Shown here piece by piece: positions 35,722-44,430 of a stretch of DNA of 64,000 nucleotides. The number at the start of each line of letters is the position of its first letter. Positions within the stretch are counted from its first letter, which is position 1. A program made the translations under genes and the position numbers. The DNA is from CAWGET01 sp963821715 (GTDB lineage: Bacteria; Bacteroidota; Ignavibacteria; Ignavibacteriales; Melioribacteraceae), in assembly GCA_963821715.1 (NCBI GenBank), contig CAWGET010000007.1, forward strand, positions 62,001-126,000, in the 5' to 3' direction. The notes beneath the pieces are model-generated. The model was given only the letters and a program-made list of their open reading frames with translations. It did no database searches and was not told the DNA's origin.

Positions 35722-35946
35722 TTGCTCATATAAAGAAATATATGTCCAAAAAGAAATTAAATATTCGGCTAAATTTAAAAGTTCAGAAACAAATTATTTT
35801 AGGTGTGAAAAACATTCTAAAACCAGATTCATTTTACATATAAAAGTAATTATAGGACAAAATATTCTTCGGCTAACCAAGAAAAAACTAAAAATTTAGT
35901 CCGAAAAAAATTAAATTAAGTTTTTAAATAAAAATGACTTAGATTA

Positions 35947-36669
35947 TTGAAAAAATATTTTTTTGTTTCTGATCTGCATCTTGGATTGCAGGATAAAGAA
36001 AAAGAAGATAGAAAAGAAAAACTATTCGTAGAATTTTTGCGGTTCGCTAAATCGGAAGCCGATGAACTATTTATACTCGGTGATCTTTTCGATTATTGGT
36101 TTGAATACAGGAGAGTAATCCAAAAAGGATTTTACAGAACTCTCGCCGGATTAAAGGATTTGACTGAAGCCGGAGTTACGGTACACTATCTTATCGGGAA
36201 TCACGATTTTCTTCACCGTGATTTTTTTGAAACAGATATAGGTGTACGGGTTTATAATAATTCTGTAATAAAAGAATTAAATGGTAAAAAATTTTTTCTT
36301 GCTCACGGCGACGGGATGGTAAAGAATGATATCGGCTATAAAATTTTAAAAAAAATTTTAAGAAATAAATTTTTGCAGCGGATTTACTCCTATATTCATC
36401 CGGATGTCGGAATTTCTATTGCGAGTTCAACGAGTAAAAAAAGCCGTGATTACACAGCCGAAAAGAATTACGGAGAGATTGATGGATTGTTTGAAGCTGC
36501 AAAAAATAAAATTAACGACGGAATGGATTACGTGATCTTTGGTCATTCGCACGTAAGAAGTTTTGAAAATTATAAGCATGGTTACTACATAAATCTCGGT
36601 TCATGGTTATCAGAGCCGGGTTACGGAATTTTTTCTGAAAATAGTTTTGAGATTATAGACTGGAAATAA
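35947..36669 (+). CDS. lpxH: UDP-2,3-diacylglucosamine diphosphatase, LpxH type
   Basis: Calcineurin-like phosphoesterase of 240 residues. All metal motifs are present: S-D-L-H-L-G, G-D-L-F-D-Y-W, G-N-H-D-F, H-G-D-G and G-H-S-H. The D-Y-W-F-E-Y and R-x-x-R-D-Y segments are those of LpxH, which makes lipid X in lipid A synthesis at the inner membrane, evidence for a lipopolysaccharide-type outer membrane. Start is TTG 35947. It ends one base before the penicillin-binding protein gene. Confidence 0.85.
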   Translation: MKKYFFVSDLHLGLQDKEKEDRKEKLFVEFLRFAKSEADELFILGDLFDYWFEYRRVIQKGFYRTLAGLKDLTEAGVTVHYLIGNHDFLHRDFFETDIGVRVYNNSVIKELNGKKFFLAHGDGMVKNDIGYKILKKILRNKFLQRIYSYIHPDVGISIASSTSKKSRDYTAEKNYGEIDGLFEAAKNKINDGMDYVIFGHSHVRSFENYKHGYYINLGSWLSEPGYGIFSENSFEIIDWK

Positions 36670-36670
36670 T

Positions 36671-38971
36671 ATGAAGCAGCAGGACCCTAAAGTTAAACAA
36701 AGAAAAAAAGATAAAAAGAAAAAACAGATAATTTTATATTCCTCAATCGGTGCGGCGGTAATAATTCTCATCGGTGGTTTCTTTTTTATTCAATACATAA
36801 TTGAAGGCCTTCCTTCTCTTGAGCAGTTAGAAAATCCTACACCGCAGCTCGCCAGTAATGTGTACAGCTCCGAAGGTGTGCTTATCGGGCAGTTCTTTAA
36901 GCAGAACAGGATAGAAGCCGACCTTGACAGTATTCCTTCTTCCTTTGTTGACGCGCTTATTGCAACTGAGGATAGAAAATTCTTCGATCATTGGGGAGTT
37001 GATCTCGACCGTTTTGTAAAAGCTATGATCAAAAATGTTTTTCTATTTAAGCGGGAAGGCGCAAGTACAATTACGCAGCAGTTAGCGAAGAATCTGTACG
37101 AACTAAAGACTGTTGACGAATCTTTATATGATACAGGAGTGAGAAAAATTCGTGAATGGATAACAGCAATACAGATTGAAAGAACTTACACCAAAAACGA
37201 AATTTTGGAAATGTATTTCAATATTTCATATTTCGGAAGAAGCGCATACGGAATTGCTACGGCATCGAATGTATATTTTGACAAAGACGTTGAAGACCTG
37301 ACAATTCCGGAAACCGCTGTGCTGATTGCTCTTTTGAAATCTCCTCTCTATTATGATCCGGTTAGGAATTATAATAATTCAGTCCGGCGCAGAAATTTAG
37401 TGATGTACAATATGGTGCAGGTCGGATTTTTGGATGAGAATACTTACGAAAAATTTAAGGCGCTGCCGATAAAAGTTTCCACCGATAGGATTTCGAACGC
37501 GTTCCGAAGCACCTTTGCACCGCACTACGTTGAATACGTGAGACAGCAACTTTCGAAGATGGCGGACGAATATGGTTTTAATTTATACGAAGACGGTTTA
37601 CAAATTTATACTACGCTCGATACAACAATGCAGAAAGTAGCCAACCGGGCAGTCGAGGAACATCTGGCGGAATTCCAGGAGCAATTTGACGGTTATTGGA
37701 AATGGAGCAAAAACAGAAAATTGCTCGACAGTATAGTCGAGAAAGCTATACGCGAAAGGCAGGATTACCAATCTGCGGCAACGCGCGAAGAAAAAGAAGC
37801 TGTTCTGGAAAGATTAAAAGATAATGTAGCATTTATCGATTCGGTGCAGAAAATTGCACAAACAATCGAAGTAGGTTTCGTAGCTTTGGACGTTAGAACC
37901 GGCGAAATAAAAGCTATGGTAGGAGGACGGAACCAGGATTTTAAATACGGATTGAATCACGTAACACAGATAAGACGTCAGCCCGGTTCAGCATTTAAGC
38001 CGATAATTTATTCCGTTGCACTCAACAGCGGTTTATATCCGGCTTATCCAATTCTAAATCAGCCGTTTGATTATCGCGGCTGGAGCCCGAATAATTTTGA
38101 TCATTCTGTAGGCGGCTTCGTTACACTTCGCGAAGCACTACGAGAATCTTTGAATCTTGTGAGTGCACGGTTAATAATCGAAGATCATGTTCAACTTTGG
38201 AAAGTGGGAAGAGTAGCAAGTGATCTCGGAATTAAAAGTAAACTCGATCTTGTTCCGGCAATTGCTCTGGGAGCTGCGGAAGTTACACCGCTCGAATTGA
38301 CGAATGCATACGCAACTTTGGCTAACGAAGGAATTTATAACGAACCGATAGCTATCACAAAAATTGAGGATAACGACGGAATATTGATCGATGCATTTTA
38401 TTCAAATTCCCGCGAAGCAATTGATGAAGAAACGGCCTATATGATGACGAATATGATGCAGACTGTTGTTGATGAAGGAACGGGAAGAAGAATTAGATCG
38501 ATTCATAATTTCCATAGACCTGCCGCCGGTAAAACGGGAACAACACAAGATTACGGTGATGCATGGTTTGTAGGTTTCACGCCACAAATTGCCGCGGGAG
38601 TCTGGGTCGGTTTTGATGACAGACGGATAAGTTTTACAGGAAGTTATGGACAGGGCTCCAAAGCGGCAATCCCGATTTGGGCGAATTTTATGCGTGAAGT
38701 TTATGAGAAAAAGGATCTTCCGTTAGAAGATTTTAAAATGCCGCCCAGCGGTGATATTGTGAATGCTGACTTTTGTAAAGAAACAATTTTTGAACTCGGC
38801 GATCCGAAATTATATTCAAGCGATTGCCCAAGTGAAAAATATACTGATCTGATTAAAGTGAATGATATTCCCGCGACCTATGATCCGGAACGGGATACTG
38901 AAATAAAAATTTTCGAAAAATATATGGTGCAGGATTCTACTTCGAATGAAGCCGTTGAAATTATTGAATAA
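36671..38971 (+). CDS. Class A penicillin-binding protein (PBP1A type)
   Basis: Bifunctional peptidoglycan synthase, 766 residues, anchored by one helix (about 22-42) after a very basic Lys-rich cytoplasmic N-terminus. Glycosyltransferase (GT51) domain: catalytic Glu100 in A-T-E-D-R-K-F-F-D-H-W-G, then T-I-T-Q-Q-L-A-K-N. Transpeptidase domain: Ser440-x-x-Lys443 (P-G-S-A-F-K-P) and Lys621-Thr-Gly (K-T-G-T-T-Q-D). It polymerises glycan strands and cross-links them in the periplasm. Adjacent to lpxH, a common envelope pairing. The short acidic tail after the transpeptidase has two cysteines in the D-F-C-K-E and D-C-P-S segments, as in many FCB relatives. Confidence 0.95.
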   Translation: MKQQDPKVKQRKKDKKKKQIILYSSIGAAVIILIGGFFFIQYIIEGLPSLEQLENPTPQLASNVYSSEGVLIGQFFKQNRIEADLDSIPSSFVDALIATEDRKFFDHWGVDLDRFVKAMIKNVFLFKREGASTITQQLAKNLYELKTVDESLYDTGVRKIREWITAIQIERTYTKNEILEMYFNISYFGRSAYGIATASNVYFDKDVEDLTIPETAVLIALLKSPLYYDPVRNYNNSVRRRNLVMYNMVQVGFLDENTYEKFKALPIKVSTDRISNAFRSTFAPHYVEYVRQQLSKMADEYGFNLYEDGLQIYTTLDTTMQKVANRAVEEHLAEFQEQFDGYWKWSKNRKLLDSIVEKAIRERQDYQSAATREEKEAVLERLKDNVAFIDSVQKIAQTIEVGFVALDVRTGEIKAMVGGRNQDFKYGLNHVTQIRRQPGSAFKPIIYSVALNSGLYPAYPILNQPFDYRGWSPNNFDHSVGGFVTLREALRESLNLVSARLIIEDHVQLWKVGRVASDLGIKSKLDLVPAIALGAAEVTPLELTNAYATLANEGIYNEPIAITKIEDNDGILIDAFYSNSREAIDEETAYMMTNMMQTVVDEGTGRRIRSIHNFHRPAAGKTGTTQDYGDAWFVGFTPQIAAGVWVGFDDRRISFTGSYGQGSKAAIPIWANFMREVYEKKDLPLEDFKMPPSGDIVNADFCKETIFELGDPKLYSSDCPSEKYTDLIKVNDIPATYDPERDTEIKIFEKYMVQDSTSNEAVEIIE

Positions 38972-39009
38972 TTTTTTGTAACTTTAAATTCAAGTTTTTA
39001 TAGATTTAT

Positions 39010-39093
39010 GCCCGGATGGTGAAATTGGTAGACACGCTAGGTTCAGGGTCTAGTCGGCGCAAGCCGGTGCAGGTTCGACTCCTGTTCCGGGCA
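39010..39093 (+). tRNA. tRNA-Leu, anticodon CAG
   Basis: Acceptor GCCCGGA (39010-39016) pairs with TCCGGGC (39086-39092), discriminator A39093. D-loop has the G-G-T-A-G-A form, the anticodon stem-loop is 39037-39053 with CAG at 39044-39046, a long variable arm (G-G-C-G-C-A-A-G-C-C) marks a class II tRNA, and the T-arm contains GGTTCGACTCC. CCA is not encoded and must be added afterwards. Confidence 0.97.
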
Positions 39094-39295
39094 CTTTCCT
39101 AATAACGTTGTGATTATAATAACGAGTAACGCAGACTTTCTGGTCTTGATATTTAAATTAGTAGAAAATATTTCCTTCTTGCATCTAACATCTGATATCG
39201 CCCATCTTCCATAATCATTTGCTTTATTGAATCGGATTAAATATCTTAAATGAATATTTTTGAAAAAAATTCAAAAATTGAATTTGGGGGAATGA

Positions 39296-39730
39296 ATGAA
39301 ATACACGGTTGAAGTAGAAATTGATCGGCCTGTTGACGAAGTTGTAAATCTTTTTGATAACCCGGACAATATGGGGAAATGGATGGAAGGATTACAAAGT
39401 TACGAGCATATTTCCGGAGAGCCAGGACATCCGGGCGCCAAAACAAAAATGAAATTTAAGATAGGAAGAAGGGAAGTAGAAATGGTCGAAACTATTATTT
39501 CAAGAAACCTGCCTGCAGAATATACTGTAACTTACGACGCGAAAGATGTTCACAATATTGTTATAAACCGTTTCATTCCTCTTGATAATAGCAGGACTAA
39601 ATACCTAACAGAAAACGAATTTCAATTTAGCGGATATATGAAACTATTTGGGTTCTTTTTGCCGGGAACTTTCAAAAAAGCTTCGATGAAATATTTGACC
39701 GCTTTCAAGGAATTTGCCAAAAGAGTATAA
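39296..39730 (+). CDS. SRPBCC-family small protein
   Basis: 144 residues. Opening K-Y-T-V-E-V-E-I-D-R-P-V-D-E-V-V-N-L-F-D and the later G-x-K-T-K-M-K-F, V-E-M-V-E-T-I and L-F-G-F-F-L-P-G-T-F segments fit the START-like/SRPBCC fold, a helix-grip cavity that holds a lipid or other hydrophobic ligand. The GGGGGAATGA before the ATG is a strong ribosome site. Neighbours give no clue to the ligand. Confidence 0.78.
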   Translation: MKYTVEVEIDRPVDEVVNLFDNPDNMGKWMEGLQSYEHISGEPGHPGAKTKMKFKIGRREVEMVETIISRNLPAEYTVTYDAKDVHNIVINRFIPLDNSRTKYLTENEFQFSGYMKLFGFFLPGTFKKASMKYLTAFKEFAKRV

Positions 39731-39791
39731 TCGGCCTGAACAAATCATTTTATTTCTTAATTAATTTATCCTGTTATAATAACGACGAGAT

Positions 39792-41330
39792 ATGCCCAAA
39801 AATAAAAAAACAGAAATCAAAGAAAAACCTTCATTTATTTCACGTTTTCTTTCCATTATAGAAAAAGTCGGTAACGCGCTTCCGCATCCGGCAACACTCT
39901 TTCTACTTTTCGCTGTGGGAATTATTTTTGTTTCAGGCTTTGTAAGCCTGTTCGATTTTTCAGTTGAACATCCCGGAACCGGGGAAACGATCACCGTAGT
40001 AAATCTTCTTTCGGTAAAAGGGCTGCATCTCATCCTAACGGAAATGGTAGAGAATTTCACTTCGTTTGCTCCTCTTGGAACAGTGTTGGTTGCAATGCTC
40101 GGAATCGGTATCGCCGAATCGAGCGGGCTGATCGGAACAGCCTTGCGGCTGCTCGTAATTAAAGCGCCTAAAAGATTATTAACTTTTGTAATTGTGTTTG
40201 CCGGAATTCTATCCAACACAGCGAGTGAAGTTGGCTATGTTTTGTTGGTTCCTCTTGCAGCCGTAATTTTTCTCGCAGTAGGACGTCATCCTATTGCGGG
40301 TTTAGCCGCCGCGTTTGCCGGAGTATCGGGCGGATACAGCGCCAACCTTCTGCTTGGAACAATTGATCCTTTGCTGGCGGGACTTTCGGAAGAAGCGGCA
40401 CGGATTATTGATCCGACTTACCAGGTCAATCCCGCCGCGAATTATTATTTTATGGCCGCTTCTACATTTTTTATCGCGCTTGCCGGAACATGGGTTACCG
40501 AAAAAATAGTAGTTCCCAGATTAGGAAAATATAAAGGAAGCGCCGAAAAAGAAGAAATAAGAGATTTAACCGGCGACGAAAAACGCGGATTGTGGTACAC
40601 TCTTGCCGCCACAATAATCATGACCATAATAGTTCTTTGGGGAATAGTTCCGGCTGACGGGTTTTTGAGAAATCCCGAAACCGGAAGTTTGCTTCGTTCT
40701 CCCTTTATGTCCGGCATTGTAGCTTTCATATTTCTCGGCGCGGGAATTCTTGGTGTCGCTTATGGAATCGGAGCCAAATCTTTAAAGAACGACGCCGACG
40801 TGATGAAAGGAATGGGAAAGGCGATGGAAACTCTCGGAATTTATATCGTCCTTGTTTTTTTCGCCGCGCAGTTTGTTGCTTATTTTAACTGGTCGAACAT
40901 CGGATTGATAGTGGCAGTGGAAGGAGCTAATTTACTGAAAGCGTCCGGACTAGGAGATATTCCGCTGATGGTTACTTTTATTTTTGTCGCGGCGTTTATA
41001 AATCTATTTATGGGAAGCGCTTCGGCTAAATGGGCTATTATGGCGCCGGTATTTATTCCAATGTTTATGCTCCTCGGATACACGCCGGAGTTTACGCAGG
41101 TGGCGTACCGGGTTGGAGACAGTGTTTCAAACATCGTAGCTCCGATGATGTCTTACTTCGCTTTAATAGTTGCTTTTGTAGAACGCTACGAACCGGATGC
41201 GGGAATCGGTACGGTGATTGCTACAATGCTTCCTTACACTTTTGCTTTCTTGTTTGTATGGACGGTTTTCCTTATCATCTGGATCTTGCTCGATATTCCT
41301 ATTGGTCCGGGCGCGGGTTTGTATCTTTAG
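39792..41330 (+). CDS. AbgT-family transporter
   Basis: 512 residues with about eleven to twelve hydrophobic segments. The N-terminal G-N-A-L-P-H-P-A-T-L-F, the G-I-G-I-A-E-S-S-G-L-I-G-T-A motif and the N-L-F-M-G-S-A-S-A-K-W-A-I-M-A-P-V-F-I-P-M segment define the AbgT family. Members take up p-aminobenzoyl-glutamate or, in studied homologues, export antimetabolites such as sulfonamides by proton exchange; direction cannot be told here. No folate-salvage peptidase is adjacent. Appears monocistronic. Confidence 0.92.
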   Translation: MPKNKKTEIKEKPSFISRFLSIIEKVGNALPHPATLFLLFAVGIIFVSGFVSLFDFSVEHPGTGETITVVNLLSVKGLHLILTEMVENFTSFAPLGTVLVAMLGIGIAESSGLIGTALRLLVIKAPKRLLTFVIVFAGILSNTASEVGYVLLVPLAAVIFLAVGRHPIAGLAAAFAGVSGGYSANLLLGTIDPLLAGLSEEAARIIDPTYQVNPAANYYFMAASTFFIALAGTWVTEKIVVPRLGKYKGSAEKEEIRDLTGDEKRGLWYTLAATIIMTIIVLWGIVPADGFLRNPETGSLLRSPFMSGIVAFIFLGAGILGVAYGIGAKSLKNDADVMKGMGKAMETLGIYIVLVFFAAQFVAYFNWSNIGLIVAVEGANLLKASGLGDIPLMVTFIFVAAFINLFMGSASAKWAIMAPVFIPMFMLLGYTPEFTQVAYRVGDSVSNIVAPMMSYFALIVAFVERYEPDAGIGTVIATMLPYTFAFLFVWTVFLIIWILLDIPIGPGAGLYL

Positions 41331-41390
41331 ATTTTATTATTTTAGGTTTGTGTGTAATATTATTCTGTATAAATCCTTTTTGATTTAATA

Positions 41391-42269
41391 ATGAACTCGG
41401 ACAAATTAATTAATTATTATAACGAAGAAAAAGCATATGCAACCGCGTTAAACTTCGCCAATTCTCACTACGAAAACTTTCCCGTTATCTCTTTTTTCGT
41501 TCCGAAGGATTTACGGAAACATATCGCGATAGTTTACTGGTTTGCGAGAACCGCTGATGATATTGCCGATGAAGGAAATTTTAGCCGAAGAAGAAAGAAT
41601 TGCAAAATTAAATAATTTATGCAGAAACGCTTTCCGCGAAACTGTTGGAAGAAAATTATTCGAAGACGATTTTGAGTTTGCACTTTATTTAAAACAATAA
41701 GCGAAAAAGAAATAAGCCCGGAACATTTTTACGCTCTCATCTCAGCCTTCAAACAAGATGTTACTAAAAAAAGATATTGTAATTATGAGGAAGTTTTAAA
41801 TTATTGCGAACGTTCGGCAAATCCTGTTGGAAGAATAATTTTAGAACTTTATGGAATACGAAACGAGAGAGCGGATTATTATTCAGATAGGGTTTGCACC
41901 GCTCTGCAGCTCGCGAATTTTTACCAGGATGTAAAAATAGATCTCGCGAAGGATAGAATCTACATTCCGCAAAACGAAATGGATAGATATGGAGTTGAGG
42001 AAAAACAATTTGAGTTGGGGCAAAATAATATTAAATTTCAACAATTGATGCGTTTTCAAGTTGATCGGAATAAAGAGTTATTCAGGGAGGGCAGAGGATT
42101 GCTGAACTTTTTATCCGGCAGGTTGAAAATGCAAATATCCTGGACGATCTTGGGCGGCGAAAAAATACTTGAAAGAATCGAAAAAATAGATTATGATGTA
42201 TTATCAATCCGGCCAAAACTGAATAAATTAGATTATTTATCATTGATGCTGAAATCTCTATTTAAATGA
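41391..42269 (+). pseudogene. hpnC: HpnC (squalene pathway) with two compensating frame breaks
   Basis: Trans-isoprenyl diphosphate synthase-like enzyme; HpnC turns presqualene diphosphate into hydroxysqualene. The first frame runs to 41615 and holds V-Y-W-F-A-R-T-A-D-D-I-A-D-E-G, the first Asp-rich motif. An extra G at 41574/41575 shifts the frame (continuing E-I-L-A-E-E-E-R-I-A-K-L), and a missing A near 41691-41694 restores it (T-I-S-E-K-E-I-S-P-E-H-F). The second Asp-rich motif (F-Y-Q-D-V-K-I-D) and the C-terminus are intact, giving about 292 residues when repaired. The last four bases overlap hpnD. Since one insertion and one deletion leave the frame in step and the rest of the protein is well conserved, sequence error is at least as likely as gene decay. 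Confidence 0.82.
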
Positions 42270-43108
42270 AAAGCGAATCCAAAAAAATAGCGAAAAAAAG
42301 TAAAAGCAGTTTCTACTATGCTTTTAACCTTTTGCCCGAAGATAAACGGGAAGCGATGAATAATGTTTACGCTTTCTGCAGAAGAACGGACGATATTGTG
42401 GATGAAGGATTTGACGCGGCCGATGTTAAATATGAAAACCTTCGCAAGTGGCGGATTGAATTGGAACTGGCGCTTAACCTTGAGTCGAATTATGTTATTC
42501 TGAATAAATTATCCCAAACAATAAAAAAGTTTAACATTCCGTTGGATCCGTTCTTTGATCTGATACTGGGAATGGAAATGGATTTACAGCAAACCCGATA
42601 CCTGACCTTTGATGAACTTCTGAAATATTGTTACCGCGTCGCGTCCACTGTAGGATTAATGAGTATAGAAATATTCGGTTACAAAAATAAATCGACCAAA
42701 GATTTTGCAATAAATCTCGGTCTCGCGCTTCAACTGACAAATATTTTGCGCGACGTTAAACGGGATGCAGATCAAGGAAGAATTTATTTACCGCAGGAAG
42801 ATATGCTTAATTTCAATTATTCCGAAGAGGAACTTTTGAGCGGCGTTTACAACGCTAATTTTGTTTCACTGATGAGATACGAAGCAGCGAAAGCGAAAGT
42901 ATATTTTGAGAAAGCTAACGACGCGCTGAATTTTGAAGACAAACCGACACTTTTTGCGGCTCGCGCTATGCAGCACATCTACGAAAAATTACTTTTAAAG
43001 CTTGAATCGGAAAATTTTAATGTTTTCGAAAAACCGATCAACGTTTCAAAATTTGATAAAACCAGTATCGCGCTTGGCGTTTGGGTTAAATACAATTTAG
43101 TTTATTAA
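42266..43108 (+). CDS. hpnD: Presqualene diphosphate synthase HpnD
   Basis: Joins two farnesyl diphosphates to presqualene diphosphate; 280 residues. Two Asp-rich metal-binding motifs are visible: F-C-R-R-T-D-D-I-V-D-E and L-T-N-I-L-R-D-V-K-R-D, plus R-I-Y-L-P-Q-E-D and the H-x-Y-x-x-L-L end. Overlaps hpnC (ATGA) and hpnE (TAATG), the usual hpnCDE order, which makes squalene without a single squalene synthase. Confidence 0.93.
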   Translation: MKSESKKIAKKSKSSFYYAFNLLPEDKREAMNNVYAFCRRTDDIVDEGFDAADVKYENLRKWRIELELALNLESNYVILNKLSQTIKKFNIPLDPFFDLILGMEMDLQQTRYLTFDELLKYCYRVASTVGLMSIEIFGYKNKSTKDFAINLGLALQLTNILRDVKRDADQGRIYLPQEDMLNFNYSEEELLSGVYNANFVSLMRYEAAKAKVYFEKANDALNFEDKPTLFAARAMQHIYEKLLLKLESENFNVFEKPINVSKFDKTSIALGVWVKYNLVY

Positions 43109-44394
43109 TGAAATGTTTAGTTTTAGGCGGCGGATTTGCGGGACTTTCCGCCGCTGTTTACTTATCTAAAAACAATATTAAGGTAACTCTTCTTGAAGCA
43201 TCGCCGAAACTGGGCGGAAGAGCTTATTCATTTCCTCACAAAAACAATAGCGAAAAAATTATTGATAACGGCCAGCACATAATGATGAGCTGCTATCGAG
43301 ATACCCTCGATTTTCTTAAAGAAATAAAGTCAGAAAGATTTATCGATATTCAGGATAAACTCGAAGTAATATTCGTTACACGAAATGCGCGCCATTATTC
43401 ATTGAAAGTCAATTCGAATCTATATCCAATTAATATTGCGGCCGCGATGTTTCGTTTCGGCGCTATTCCGGTCTCCGACAGGCTGAAAATAATTTATCTA
43501 TTTTCGAAATTGTTCTTCGAGAGTACGGATAAAATTCAAAACCTATCCGTAAAAGATTGGTTGGGAAAAAATCATCAAACAAAACGGGCGGTAAAAGCGT
43601 TTTGGGAAATCTTAACTGTCGGAACATTAAACACTAACATTCAGAAAGCGTCGGCTTGGCAGTTTGTTACAATCTTAAAAGAGATTTTTTTCAGGGGAAA
43701 TGATTCGACAAAAATAGTAATCCCCAAAACCGGTTTAAGCGAAATGTATTGCGCGAACGCTTTAAAATATATCTCCGAAAGAGGAGGAGAAATAAATCTA
43801 TCGGAAAAGGTTGAAAAATTAGAAGTAAAAAATAATAAGATAGTTTCGGTTCAGTCATCTAAAAAAAAATATAACGATTTTGATTTTGTTATTTCAGCGC
43901 TGCCGGAGTTCGCGTTAAAAAAAATAATTGATGACGAAATTGATTTGCCCGATTTGGAATACGCGCCGATAATGACGATCCACCTTTGGATGAGTACGAA
44001 TCCATTCACGGAAAAATTTTACGGGCTTATCGATTCTGATATTCATTGGCTATTCAATCACAATTCTCACATCAGTTTAGTAACAAGTTCCGCTGAAAAA
44101 TTTTTAGATGTTGAAAAAAACAAATTGTTATTTCTAATTTATTCGGAATTAGAAAATTATTTTCCTATTTTCTATAAAGATTTGGTAACCGATCACAAGA
44201 TCATAATTGAGAAGAGAGCTACTTTTATACCGACTGTAAACTCTCTTTACGAGCGTGAGAAAATAAAAACTTCTGTAAAAAATTTAGTTATTGCCGGCGA
44301 TTGGACGGACACAAAACTGCCTTCGACAATAGAAAGCGCCGTTAGAAGCGGCAGGACTGCAGCGCAAGAAATTATTTCGTATTCACATAGATAA
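43108..44394 (+). CDS. hpnE: Hydroxysqualene dehydroxylase HpnE
   Basis: FAD-dependent amine-oxidase-fold protein, 428 residues. The dinucleotide-binding G-G-G-F-A-G-L-S-A-A is at the N-terminus, followed by L-L-E-A-S-P-K-L-G-G-R-A; the C-terminal A-G-D-W-T-D-T-K-L-P-S-T-I-E-S-A segment binds the flavin. It reduces hydroxysqualene to squalene in the last step of the HpnCDE route. No squalene-hopene cyclase follows in this window, so the fate of squalene is not shown. Confidence 0.93.
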   Translation: MKCLVLGGGFAGLSAAVYLSKNNIKVTLLEASPKLGGRAYSFPHKNNSEKIIDNGQHIMMSCYRDTLDFLKEIKSERFIDIQDKLEVIFVTRNARHYSLKVNSNLYPINIAAAMFRFGAIPVSDRLKIIYLFSKLFFESTDKIQNLSVKDWLGKNHQTKRAVKAFWEILTVGTLNTNIQKASAWQFVTILKEIFFRGNDSTKIVIPKTGLSEMYCANALKYISERGGEINLSEKVEKLEVKNNKIVSVQSSKKKYNDFDFVISALPEFALKKIIDDEIDLPDLEYAPIMTIHLWMSTNPFTEKFYGLIDSDIHWLFNHNSHISLVTSSAEKFLDVEKNKLLFLIYSELENYFPIFYKDLVTDHKIIIEKRATFIPTVNSLYEREKIKTSVKNLVIAGDWTDTKLPSTIESAVRSGRTAAQEIISYSHR

Positions 44395-44400
44395 ATTTAA

Positions 44401-44413
44401 TCAACCAGGTTGA
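44401..44413. promoter_or_regulatory. Short palindrome TCAACC-A-GGTTGA before citrate synthase
   Basis: A perfect 6+1+6 inverted repeat between hpnE and the citrate synthase gene, 18 bases before the ATG. The one-base centre is too tight for an RNA hairpin, so a DNA-binding site is the better guess; it may also be chance. Confidence 0.25.
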
Positions 44414-44430
44414 AATAATATGGAGGTGCA

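Noticed and set aside
35696..35899. 67-codon open frame after the Nudix gene
   Set aside because: Overlaps the Nudix gene end, very Lys/Ile/Asn-rich, no ribosome site, no recognisable family; AT-rich chance frame. The 225-base gap 35722-35946 otherwise shows only short AT-rich repeats.
38976..39004. TTGTAA and TATAGA, 17 bases apart, as a promoter for the tRNA
   Set aside because: Would start transcription at the first base of the mature tRNA with no leader for RNase P; possible but not convincing.
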